From: Prillingera fragicola
Lineage: Eukaryota > Basidiomycota > Tremellomycetes > Trichosporonales > Trichosporonaceae
Assembly (NCBI GenBank): GCA_002335605.1
Contig: BEDY01000010.1
Coordinates: forward strand, 434,001 to 498,000
Length of the DNA: 64,000 nt
Direction: 5' to 3'
A model generated the notes under the pieces. That model did not search any database. It saw only the letters and a program-made list of their open reading frames with translations, and was not told the origin of the DNA. The position numbers and the translations under genes are program-made. Every line of letters begins with the position of its first letter. The stretch's first letter is position 1. This document shows positions 44,951-54,349 of the stretch, piece after piece.

Positions 44951-47372
44951 ATGTAAGTTCCATAGCGCAGAATAAACTGACAATCAGGTCTCGACTGATC
45001 TTTCTCAACCTCCCTCCGGGGCTCACGCCGGAGAACTTTCGTTCAAAGCTAGCCGAGCCACCGTCCCTCAAGTCGACCGTTGTTACCGACACCAAGCTCG
45101 TGCCCAAACGTCGCTTCGCTTTTGTTGGATACCGTACAGCTGAGGATGCCAACAAGGTTAAGGAGTGGTTTGACGGAAGCTTCGCCTTTGGCGGCGGCAA
45201 GGTTAAAGTTGACCTTGTTAGCGACGATGTGAGTTGGAGTGACGGTGATTCGTGTGGCCACAGCTCATGCCTGCAGCCGCTTGCACCAAAGCCCTCCAAG
45301 AGGGCCAAGACAGAGAAGAGCTCAAAATATAAGGACGCCGAAGCTGCCCCTTCTTCGGAGGCGGGCTCCTCCAAGCGACTGCAGGAGTTTATGGACGTCA
45401 TGAAGGGCGTGGACCCCACTGCGCCGACCAACGAGGCTGCTGTGCCCGGCGAGCCTGGATGGGTGGGCGAGGGCATGAAGGGAGGAAAGGCGAGCAAGAA
45501 GGGCAAGGAGAAGGCCACTGCCGAGTCGGAGTCTGAGGAGGAGGCCGACGACGCCGACGATGATGCTGCCTGGCTCTCTCGCCGTCAGAAGGGCGCTCTC
45601 GACGACGACGAAGGAGCATCTGCCCCACCACAGGTAGACGCTGAGGAGGCTCTTATCCTCTCTACTGGTCGACTGTTTGTGAGGAATTTGGCATTCGTCA
45701 CAACGGCCGAGGACTTGGAGGCACACTTTGGCCACTTTGGCCCTACGGTCGAGGTTCACATGCCAGTGTCCTCTACCACTGGCGAGCCACTCGGCACCGC
45801 TTTCATTCTCTTCCGCAACCCTGAGGATGCTGTCAACGCCAGGAAGATGCTTGACAAGACTACGTTCCAGGGTCGCTTGTTGCATGTCCTACCAGGACGT
45901 GCCAAGCCCGGTCAAGAGGGCATGTCAGTTGCCGTTGCCGATGGTGTCACGAACGGCAAGGTGCTTGGCAAGGCAGCCGAGGCTCGTGGAGAGGTCAAGA
46001 ACCGTCAGGACGACAAGCGCAAGGCCGACGGTGCGCGTGGTGTCAACTGGGCAACCATGTACATGAACGTGGGTCTATTTGTGTTGAGTGGTGCTGACTT
46101 GTACAGAGTGACGCTGTTGCCGCATCTGTTGCCGACAGGATGGGCGTGTCCAAGGCGGAGCTTCTGAACAGCAACGATACCGACGATGTTAGCCCGGCAG
46201 TCAAGCTCGCTCTCGCCGAGACCCATGTCATTGCCGAGACCAAGGACTACTTTGAGAAGGAGGGCATTGTGCTCGAGTCTCTCCAGCCCAAAGTGCCTCG
46301 CTCTCAGACTATCGTTCTTGTCAAGAATATTCCCTACGGCACTTCGATCCAGGCCCTGCAGGACCTGTTTGCCCCCCACGGCGACCTGAAGCGTGTACTC
46401 CTCCCACCCGCCGGCACCATCGGTGTGGTCGAGTTTGTGAACGCCATGGACGCTGGGCGCGCGTTTCGTGCCCTGGCCTACCGCCGCCTGGGCAACGCTG
46501 TCCTGTACCTTGAGAAAGGTCCTGTTGGCATGTTCAAGAACCCCGACGCGATCTCGACTCCCGCCAGCAAGGAGGCTGCTGAGCGCGCCGCCCTTGCCGA
46601 CAAGGTTGCCGCCGCCGAGGAAGCCGCACGCGACCAGCCCGCGCCTGAGGATGAGGCAGGCTCGACTCTTTTCCTCAAGAACCTCGCCTGGGCTACGACC
46701 AACGAGCGTCTTTCCTCTATTCTTTCGTCTCTTGCTGGCTTCTCTTTCGCCCGCGTGCAGACCAAGCCCGACCCCAAGAACCCTGGCGCCCGCCTGTCTA
46801 TGGGCTACGGATTCGTTGGCTTCAAGACCCAGAAGGACGCCCACAAGGCGCTCGCTGGTCTCCAGGGCTTTGAGGTTGACGGCCACGCGCTGGACGTCAA
46901 GTTTGCCCAGCGTGGCGTTGACGAGGTCGCCCGGGAGAACAAGGATAAGAAGGGCGGCGATGACGAGATGGGCGGCAAGACCAAGGGCACCAAGCTCTTG
47001 GTTAAGAACCTGCCCTTCGAGGCCACCAAGAAGGATGTTCGCGCTCTGTTCTCGGCTTACGGCACTCTCAAGAGCTTGCGTCTTCCCAAGAAGCCTACGC
47101 TGTCCAGCACTGGTGCTGCCGCAACGCGTGGTTTCGCCTTCCTCGAATTTACGACTCATGCCGAAGCGCAGCGGGCCATGGATGCCCTCAAGCACACCCA
47201 TTTGCTTGGTCGTCATCTGGTCACCCAGTGGGCGAACGAGGGTGAGGGGGTTGACGTTGACGCGCTCCGTGAGAAGGTCACGCGTGATGCCAAGGGAGCC
47301 GTCACCAAGAAGCGCAAACTTGATCTCACGGGCAAGGGGCCAGTTGATGAGGATGACGGGCTTGAGATGTAA
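44951..47372 (+). CDS. mrd1: Mrd1, five-RRM pre-rRNA processing factor
   Basis: Exons 44951-44952, 44988-45228, 45277-46068 and 46107-47372 give 766 residues. Mrd1 (RBM19 in animals) binds the 35S pre-rRNA with U3 snoRNP and is needed for the early cleavages yielding 18S rRNA; it acts in the nucleolus. Five RRMs are visible: residues 1-80 (RLIFLNLPPGLTPENF), about 212-290 (GRLFVRNLAF), 410-480 (TIVLVKNIPYG), 530-620 (STLFLKNLAWATTNERL) and 640-725 (TKLLVKNLPFEATKKDVRAL). The start codon is split, AT in exon 1 and G in exon 2; the unspliced ATG runs into a stop, and the spliced MSRLIFLNLP fits the family's MSR start. The 48-nt second intron is in frame, so retention would insert 16 residues. 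Confidence 0.93.
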
Positions 47373-47879
47373 ATGGTAGGGATTGTCGTTCATGGCTTTA
47401 TATCGGTTACAATATGCATGGGTTCGTGTATCAGTTATCATGTTGCATGGCGATGTGCATTCTAGGTCGTAACCGGCTGCCACACTTGTGCACCACGAAA
47501 GAATTTGACATGCACATATTTCTGTCCCTGGTGTCCTATGCCGTTGCAATCCTTAGAACTGCACCGACAGAGCAGCAACAGCAGCAACAGTCGGTCCAGC
47601 CCGCCGCAACGCAGGCTCTCTACCGTCACGCAGCAGAACATTCCACAAGCTAGCCAACAACAGTAGCAGCCAAACGTTTCTCTGCCATCTGCTTGCTTGT
47701 ATCACAGAGCCCCAGTCAGTAAGTAACTCTTCTCCCATTGCCAAGAACTCGCTTCTCGCGTCCAAAGTGTCTAGAGTCGTTCAGCTATGCTGATGAATAA
47801 TACATCGAGCTCTGATAGCTCACTGCACTGCTGCAGCTCCCCTAGAAAAATGCGACGTGTCAAGGAGTGGACGACGCGC
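47373..47879. other. convergent intergenic region
   Basis: A 507-nt spacer between the converging mrd1 and eL37 genes. A short CAGCAACAG-type repeat lies near 47570-47590. No gene was recognised. Confidence 0.5.
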
Positions 47880-48663
47880 TTAGGCCGAGGCCTCAGTCTT
47901 GGTCTTCTTGACGGCCGACGAGCCCTCGCGGAAACCGTTCTTGAAGCGACGGTTGACCGACTTGAGGTGGTCGGCACGGCCAGTGCCGGTGGTCTTCCGG
48001 CGCTTGGCCTTCATGCCCCAGTTGAACGAACGGAGCTTGGCGGCGGGGTAACCGCACTGAGCACAGGCTGACGGGTTAGCAGGGGATTCAGTCACCCCAG
48101 GAGCGTAGTGACTAGGCAGCGACAACGAGGTGGCGCAGAGGGGCTATGCGCCCAACAACAGAGCAGCTGGTCGGTTTGGAACATGGTGACAGAAATTTCT
48201 TCCGGCCAGAAAATCTCGACATGTGAAATCTTCTGCAAACCGTCCGTTCGCCGAACCGCGTCCAAATACCTGCCCCTCTGTCGTACCCGCCACCTGGTTC
48301 ACGCTCGCCATGTCCCTTGCTCCTCGAGGCAGTCGTGCGACTTACTGTGCTTCTGCTTGTGGAACGAGCGCTGGCCGCAACGACGGCACAGCGTGTGCGA
48401 CTTCGAGTGGCGCTTACCGCTGTTCTGGTTAGCACATGCTTCTTACAGTGCACTGTCTACTGTGCGCGCCAAAGACTCACAAAGAGGGAGTACCCTGTTA
48501 CAGATGGAAGCCAGACCAGGTCAGAGGACCTTCCGTCAGCTGTTGATCCATTGTGACCAATACGACCGCCGTGGTGTTCACGGGGCGTGCGCGATACTAC
48601 TGACCTTACCCTGGAGAATGTCAGCGACGTCTACGAGCACACGACCAGCATGTTACGCACCAT
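47880..48663 (-). CDS. rpl37: 60S ribosomal protein eL37
   Basis: Exons on the minus strand 48663-48661 (ATG only), 48610-48605 (six nt, GGTAAG), 48494-48481, 48419-48346 and 48067-47880 give 94 residues. eL37 is a zinc-binding protein of the large subunit contacting 5.8S/25S rRNA. The assembled N-terminus [19 protein letters not shown] is the family's, and the four zinc cysteines C19, C22, C34 and C37 are in place (CRRC, CAQC). The body [19 protein letters not shown] and [12 protein letters not shown] is also canonical. The first three coding exons are 3, 6 and 14 nt. I placed them by the protein family plus GT/AG signals (GTGCGT...CTCCAG, GTCAGT...AACAG, GTGAGT...GAACAG). The last two exons are certain; the microexon is a well-constrained inference. 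Confidence 0.88.
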
Positions 48664-48943
48664 TTTTGTGTAGTCTTGACGGAATGGACAATGAGGTCTC
48701 CAGCAGAAAGTATGGGTGCTAGGCAGGCAGGGCAGCAAGTTCACGACGACATCCGGGAGCATTTCTCGGAGTTTGAGAGTTTGCCGCGTATATGGGCTCC
48801 ACGCGAGTGTGGCACATTTCCTGTTGCCTGGATGCCCAGCCGCACTGCAGCGGCGTGCCTGAATGTGCTGTGAAGCCACCGGTCTGAGTAGTGGCGACGA
48901 CACATGCGGCGGCATTGCAGTTACTCCACTCGTTGCATACCCC

Positions 48944-49471
48944 CTACAATGTTGCCAGAACGGCCATGGCCGCCGCGGAGACCACGGCAATGCTTACACC
49001 CCAACTTCTTTTCGCTTGACTGCCCTGGCACGTCCCAAAGATAGTAGGCGAACCCGCGGGCATCTCATCAAATATACAGTCCATGAAGGTCTTATTTCCA
49101 CCATCATCTGGTACTATGCACACACTCATACCGTCGTGGCGGGCATCTATTGTCACATTATTCGAAGAGGAGGCGTAGATCTCGTTCAGGGTCGTGATGG
49201 TCGCGTTGGCAATCTTGCTGCAACAGAGGCGGGGGACGTTCCACCAGCTTGAGTCGCACAGTTGATAACCATCGGGTGCCGGCCAGCTGACAGTTGGGAT
49301 GGTGCTGCTCCCGTTCGGTGGCACTTGCGCTGGGTTGATGTACTCGTTTGGGCCCCAAGGGACTGACAGAGACGCCGATGTGCCAGCGGCAGCTGCGACC
49401 GAGGACGCAAAGGAAGCACCTGCGGTGTAGGCTGTGGTTGGGATTGGTGACAGGGAGAATGAGGTGGTCAT
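48944..49471 (-). CDS. predicted cell-surface glycoprotein, GPI-type C-terminus, unknown
   Basis: An intronless frame of 175 residues from ATG 49471; the frame stays open further upstream but that part looks non-coding. The N-terminus is Ser/Thr/Ala-rich. The middle holds six cysteines (C-x10-CC, C-x14-C, then C near TCQGS) and four N-glycosylation sequons (NGSS, NATI, NNVT, NKTF). The last 20 residues are hydrophobic without a basic tail (VSIAVVSAAAMAVLATL). That C-terminus is the form of a GPI-attachment signal or a tail anchor. No classical signal peptide is obvious at the start chosen, so an upstream spliced exon may be missing. I do not recognise the family; a wall or surface protein is inferred. 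Confidence 0.6.
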   Translation of the reverse strand: MTTSFSLSPIPTTAYTAGASFASSVAAAAGTSASLSVPWGPNEYINPAQVPPNGSSTIPTVSWPAPDGYQLCDSSWWNVPRLCCSKIANATITTLNEIYASSSNNVTIDARHDGMSVCIVPDDGGNKTFMDCIFDEMPAGSPTIFGTCQGSQAKRSWGVSIAVVSAAAMAVLATL

Positions 49472-50108
49472 TGTGGTGAAAGGCAAGTATGCCAGCTTCT
49501 TGGAGCTAGGTCGCGAGCATTTATGGTACAGTATCTCTGCCTCTGGGAGGAGGGCTTGATGCCAAAGACCGCATGACAACACGACGGTGACAGTCATGTG
49601 ACCCCGCACCGTTGACAAGCTCATGGTTAGCCCACTTCCCCCAAGATCCCGCTCCAGAGCTCCAGAGCTCCAGACACGAGTCCCTCGGCTCGTTGTTAAG
49701 TGGCCTGTGGAAAGGTAACGAAGTGTGCACTCCTGCCTGTGCAATTCCAGAGGCTCTGGACGAGCATGTGCACAGTATGGCTCATCCGCACAGACTTCCA
49801 CAAAGTTAGCACGTCGCCCCTGATGGACGGCCACTGTACTAGTAGTATGGCCTCTCACCCTTACGCTGGCACTCTGGGGGCAGGGAAGAAGTACTGATCA
49901 AGCTTGATCTGATAGCGCTTATCGTTTCTGTGACCATGGATTAAACCCTGAACTGGACAGGAAATCATGTTATGCTTACGAAGCCCCGCTCATGACCGCC
50001 GGCTACCATGCTCGGTCAGCATTGCGACATTGCTTGTGAGGAGTCAATATAAGAGATGCTGCCTCTTTGATTCATTGACTTCCACACAGTTCTGAATTGA
50101 AAGCGAAC
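49472..50108. promoter_or_regulatory. divergent spacer with direct repeats and TATA box
   Basis: A 637-nt spacer between the surface glycoprotein gene (minus) and the oxidoreductase gene (plus). It contains a short direct repeat of GAGCTCCA near 49655-49672 and a TATA-like box at 50047. No gene was recognised. Confidence 0.45.
50047..50053 (+). promoter_or_regulatory. TATA-like box of the oxidoreductase gene
   Basis: ATATAAG lies 56-62 nt upstream of the ATG at 50109. Position and sequence fit a TATA element of a regulated gene. Confidence 0.4.
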
Positions 50109-50903
50109 ATGTCCCACAAACAACATCCCAAAATGAAGATTGGAATCCTCGGCACAGGCAACATCGGCAAAGTTCTCTCACTGAGGCTCAGCGCAGCCGG
50201 CCACGACGTCAAGGTCGCCAACTCACGGGGACCCTCGACTATTCCGGTGGAAGTCCTCGCCAATGGCTCCAAGGCCGTCGAGGCAGCAGAAGCGATCAAG
50301 GACGTCGATGTCGTCGTCGTCTCGATGAACCCAACCAACCTGGCCAAGCTTGGTCAATCCGGCTTCTTCTCCAAGCTCCCCGCCGAGACTGTTCTCATCG
50401 ACACCTCGAACTACTACCCCCACCGCGACCAGGCCATCCCCGAAATTGATGGCGGCAAGGTGGAGAGCGAGTGGGTTGTTGAGCAGCTTGGCCGTCCTTT
50501 GGCCAAAGCCTGGAACGCTATCGGTGCGGGTTCGTTTGAGAACAAGGCCAAGACCGCAGGCGCGGCCGGTCGTCTCGCCATTCCATATGCCAGTGACCGC
50601 GAGAACGATGACAGGGTCACTGCACAGCTCATCAATGATACGGGCTTTAACGCTGTTCGCAGCGGCTCGCTGGCCGAGTCGTGGAGGCAGCAGCCTGGAG
50701 CCCCCGGTTACTGCACCGACCTCACCGAGACCGAGCTCGTTGATGCCCTCAAGCGAGCCGACCGCGCAAGGCTACCGAAGCGCCGTGACCTGATCATCGC
50801 GGTACTCACCGAGCGCATGACCGGAGGATCGGGTGAGTGGGACTGGTCACTGTTTCCCGGATGGGATTGGGGCGTGGAGCTCAACCGTGTCATTGCCATG
50901 TGA
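50109..50903 (+). CDS. NADP-binding oxidoreductase, F420-reductase-like Rossmann protein
   Basis: An intronless frame of 264 residues from ATG 50109. The N-terminus has the Rossmann fingerprint KIGILGTGNIGKVLSLRLSA, and the next strand VKVANSRGP carries the Ser-Arg pair that usually selects NADP over NAD. Then come VDVVVVSMNPTNL, LIDTSNYYPHRD and the second-domain stretch PLAKAWNAIGAGSFENKA, the order seen in the prokaryotic F420-dependent NADP reductase / P5C-reductase N-terminal family. Fungal members have no known F420, so the true substrate is unknown. The lack of introns in an intron-rich neighbourhood is unusual and could reflect transfer or retroposition, though codon use looks local. 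A TATA box lies upstream. Confidence 0.82.
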   Translation: MSHKQHPKMKIGILGTGNIGKVLSLRLSAAGHDVKVANSRGPSTIPVEVLANGSKAVEAAEAIKDVDVVVVSMNPTNLAKLGQSGFFSKLPAETVLIDTSNYYPHRDQAIPEIDGGKVESEWVVEQLGRPLAKAWNAIGAGSFENKAKTAGAAGRLAIPYASDRENDDRVTAQLINDTGFNAVRSGSLAESWRQQPGAPGYCTDLTETELVDALKRADRARLPKRRDLIIAVLTERMTGGSGEWDWSLFPGWDWGVELNRVIAM

Positions 50904-51084
50904 ACGTAGACATAGGACGTTTGTACATGGCAATTGTGGGATGATGACATGTGGTATGAGTGAAGCAGTGAGTTCCGGAGGCCGGAGGCCGGCGCATAGG
51001 CGGTGCGCTCGTCCGTGCCATAATATTCGCGCACCGAGGGCTGCAAGCAGCAAACGACGGTGCCGACGGTGACAATGCGTCACA

Positions 51085-51096
51085 GCATTGCAATGC
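51085..51096. repeat. 12-bp perfect palindrome
   Basis: GCATTGCAATGC reads the same on both strands. It is the first of three inverted repeats within 125 bp. It could be a dimeric factor site. Confidence 0.6.
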
Positions 51097-51116
51097 CGAT
51101 GCCCCTCCGCGCGCAG

Positions 51117-51139
51117 TCCACTGGCCGGTGGCCAGTGGA
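51117..51139. repeat. inverted repeat, 10-bp arms and 3-nt loop
   Basis: TCCACTGGCC at 51117-51126 and GGCCAGTGGA at 51130-51139 are exact reverse complements separated by GGT. This could form a hairpin in RNA near the oxidoreductase 3' end or be a dimeric factor site. Confidence 0.7.
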
Positions 51140-51193
51140 GATGTCAGTTGAGACAATGACTACTGATTTATCTGGGATCGCGCCTCGGATTGC

Positions 51194-51209
51194 TCGCTAT
51201 TAATAGCGA
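51194..51209. repeat. 16-bp perfect palindrome
   Basis: TCGCTATTAATAGCGA is fully self-complementary with no spacer. A partial copy of one arm (ATAGCGA) follows within 10 nt. A binding site for a homodimeric regulator is the most likely meaning, but this is inference. Confidence 0.7.
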
Positions 51210-51814
51210 AGGGATAGCGATCGATGTCGAGCACAGAGCTATATTGGACGTTCGATCACGCACCCTGTACGCAACGTTGCTATCTCACGCGTGCGCCTCA
51301 TAGTTCGCAGCCAGTCGGCCACATGCATATGCAGCTAGGCCCTTTTCCCGCAGGCCGCTGATCCGAAGACCATTTGCGGATGACGGTACGGGATGTACAA
51401 GCCTTGCCGCCAGACGGTCTCCATCTGTTTGCAGATCGGGAACTTACTTCTGCTTTTTAGAGTTAGCGAACACACGGCTGGTATTCATAGAGATCTCCGC
51501 CCCAGCTGCAGGGAGGCCGTAAGAGCGCAAACGTTGCTGAAACGCGTTCGATCATCCCGTAACGCATTCCGCAGTCATTCCCATCCCCGTGTTACTCGCT
51601 TGCTGAATTCTCTTGACCAATGTGGCATACCCATTCATGTCCGGCCCGGGTAGGTAGCACTGGAGGACGTTGTAAATTAGAGGCAATAGAGTCATTGGCT
51701 ACGGGCCATGGTAGACACAGCCACACTGCTCGCATATACCGCGGATCAGCCCTTGCGCGGTCCACTGGATCACGAGCATGGTCTAAATATAAGCAATGGC
51801 GACTGGGCTCGCAC

Positions 51815-51822
51815 TTATAAGG
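51815..51822 (+). promoter_or_regulatory. TATA-like box of the CipC-like gene
   Basis: TTATAAGG lies 77-84 nt upstream of the ATG at 51899. Stress-inducible fungal genes often carry such a box. Confidence 0.4.
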
Positions 51823-51898
51823 GTAGCTTCGGGGTGGTGGCTTTGACCGTATCCCACCAACTCTTTTCCTCTCACCTCTACGTTCAAAGCATTTCATA

Positions 51899-52314
51899 AT
51901 GGGTGGGTGCCGTTGACTGAGAGTGGCACTGACAACCAGGCCTCCTCGACTTCTTCGACCAGAACCAGGCCCAGCAGACGCTCAACGCCGACCCCAACAA
52001 CCCCGACCACCAGGGTCACCTCTCGCATGAGCTCATTGGGTGCGCAACTCTGGCCCTTTCCCAGTCAGTATATGACTGACACTCTCAGTGGCGCCGCTGC
52101 CTTTGCCGCTGCCCGCGCGTACGAGAACAAGCAGGCTCGCGAGGGCGCCCCCCCCAACCACCAGCTCGCCAAAGAGCTCATTGCCGCCTTTGCTGGTGCC
52201 GAGGTCGACAAGCTCATTGAGACCAAGGGTCTCAACGGCATCGACCGTGAGAAGGCCAAGCGCCAGGCAGAGCAACAGGCTCAGGAGGCCCTCCAGCAGA
52301 GCGGCCAGTATTAG
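51899..52314 (+). CDS. CipC-like stress protein (DUF3759)
   Basis: Exons 51899-51902, 51940-52039 and 52089-52314 give 109 residues. The first exon has four coding bases (ATG G). The protein matches the CipC/DUF3759 family of small fungal proteins induced by antibiotics, starvation or host contact. Visible features are LSHELIGGAAAFAAARAYEN, the amphipathic core AKELIAAFAGAEVDKLIETK, and the Lys/Gln-rich end EKAKRQAEQQAQEAL. Biochemical function is unknown in the family. The protein is soluble, without signal peptide or membrane helix. Both introns are short (37 and 49 nt). An upstream TATA box fits inducible expression. Confidence 0.88.
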
Positions 52315-52462
52315 CTACATTGTCACGGAGTAGCTTCAGTATCCGGTCACGGATTTAGAGTGTGACTGTTCCCTACGAGCTGTTATGATGATGAAAAACT
52401 GTAATCAGTGTAACTCGTCTTGCACCGTGCTCCAGTGATGTGATGCAAGACATGTCCTAATC

Positions 52463-54115
52463 TTACCATCCTGCAAGGGAGCTTCCTGCAGATCCCTCAC
52501 GCTGTTGGCGCCTCTCGTCCGCCTCTCTCAACATGTCGGTCAATCGCCTGGCGTCCGCCTCGGTGGCTTGACCATTGGTCCCGTCGTGATCGCCGTCCTC
52601 GTCTTGATCGTCGTGATCCCCATCGTCATCATCATAGTATTCCTCGTCATCCTCATCCTCGTCCCCAACAGTCCAGCTGTAAAACCAATTATGGATGCCT
52701 CCATTCGTCTGCAACATTAGCAACAGATCCGAGTTTGTGCCACTCACGCAAACCATGCTCCTCTCCTGCACAGCAGGAGGCTCCTTTCTGTCGGCGCCTG
52801 CAGGGACCCTAATTCGGCAGCACGTACATGAGGTGACGTCCGACCAGTGCGGCATCTCGAGCTTGATAGCATCGCCAACGTAGTGGCGTGTTCGATCTTT
52901 TATGGCTCGTACGCTCCGCCCCAGCTCATCTGAGCAATGGCATCCTTCCTTCAGGCAGAAGCTGCTGCACATATTCGCGACCTCCACGACCTTTGGCCGC
53001 AGCGTCTCCAGCAGCGCAGTATCTGCAACAAGCTCTCCAGTCATTACCCAGTATTCGCTATCGTTGTGCTTGCACTCGAGGCTATCGCATGATCCGTCGC
53101 CCGACGGGCCGTGGGCGGAGCAGACCTTGTCAACGGCAAAGATGCGCAGAAGCTCAGTGCGTATGGCGGGAATGCGCGAGTTGAGTGAGAGGTCATGCAA
53201 GGTCACCGAAGAGAGGGGGGCGTGTGCACTCAGCGCTGTGAGCCAGTAGCAGGTCGGCTCGCCAATGGCTTTCGAGTACTCGTCCAACAGCTCCTGTGTC
53301 ACCATTTTCAGCTCGTCAGACGCTGAGAGCGTTATGCCAAGCCTTTCCCGCTCGGCCGCCTTCAACATTGCTGAAACGTCGTCGGTGTCCAGGACATTGG
53401 CTGGCTTGCGTGTGTAGCGCTGATCGTACACGTAGTCGTACATTTGGTCCATGGTGTAGAATGTCACACACAGATGCGATAATGGTTCACAACCGAGCAG
53501 GCGGATGAAGGGGTGGACGAACACTGGGTCATGAAGGCCTCGTTCCCGCCGGCTGTTCTTCAAGTCACCAATTTCCAACGCCAATGATGTGTGTGCAGTA
53601 ACGCTGACAGTCTTGAGACGCGGAAACAGAGCTTCAGACAGAGCGATGCCACCAGCAGCTTTGGCTTTGGATGTCGTCTTGCGTATGTGGAGAAGGAGCT
53701 TGGATCGCTTCCAGTCCGGAAGACCATCGAGAACAATGTGTTCGACGCTCTTCAGGCATTTGAGTTTCCGGCTAGAAGATGCAGCTCCGTCTGCTGCTGC
53801 CTTTGACGCGTCAGACAATGGGGGCAGCATGCCAGCGAACACCGACTCAAAGTTGTCTCCGGTAATAATCAACTGCCGATAGAGCGTGGGCGCCGCGACG
53901 TTAAACGCAGAGGCACTGCATCGCGCAATTCGAGAAAGAGCTGTTTTGGCGGCCTTGTCACCAGTTGCGGCATCCTCGCTCAGAAACGAGCAAACACAAA
54001 GTAGCAGCTCTGGGGGCATGGACAATGGAGCCAGCTGACGGACGAAGATCAGTACTAGGTGGGCCTATTCACTCACCATTTTGGACACAGCCTGGACAGT
54101 TGGGACGGAGTCCAT
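52463..54115 (-). CDS. F-box-like protein
   Basis: Exons on the minus strand 54115-54077, 54034-52748 and 52708-52463 give 523 residues. An F-box-like segment lies near residues 14-60 (LSMPPELLLCVCSFLSE...ALSRIARCSASAFNVAAPTLYRQ), the usual first helices followed by 'TLYR'. F-box proteins bring substrates to SCF ubiquitin ligases through Skp1. The rest (helical/leucine-containing repeats, a cysteine-rich part near 370-440 with CSSFCLKEGCHC and CTCC) looks like a substrate-recognition region of the kind common in basidiomycete F-box families, but no named domain was recognised. The C-terminus has a long acidic stretch (Asp/Glu/Tyr). The 39-nt second intron is in frame, with GTGAGT and GCTAATGTTGCAG signals. 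Confidence 0.75.
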
Positions 54116-54349
54116 AATGGACTCCGGTGTAGCGAATGGGGGCAGAGGACGCAGTTAATGATATGAGACAATCCACAAAGTTCAATCTAAGCATTTGCAC
54201 ATCCTTCGTCAACAAGTCCCCCACCTGTTCGTGCCTGAGGGCCCCACATGGATTACAGCCATGTCCTACATTCAAACAGCATCAAGCTTACATCTAAGTT
54301 CTACAGTTACATGCATGCTGCCCATCTATCAATGTCGCAATCCAAGGCA

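Larger units (their letters stand above)
50904..51898. other. intergenic region rich in palindromes
   Basis: A 995-nt spacer between the oxidoreductase and the CipC-like gene, both on the plus strand. It contains several perfect inverted repeats between 51085 and 51209, listed separately, and a TATA-like box at 51815. No gene was recognised. Confidence 0.5.

Noticed and set aside
46005..47549. 514-codon minus-strand open frame opposite mrd1
   Set aside because: Same antisense shadow effect. The plus strand carries three RRMs here.
49472..49858. Upstream extension of the surface glycoprotein frame
   Set aside because: The added residues lack the Ser/Thr/Ala character of the protein and cover a promoter-like spacer with direct repeats.
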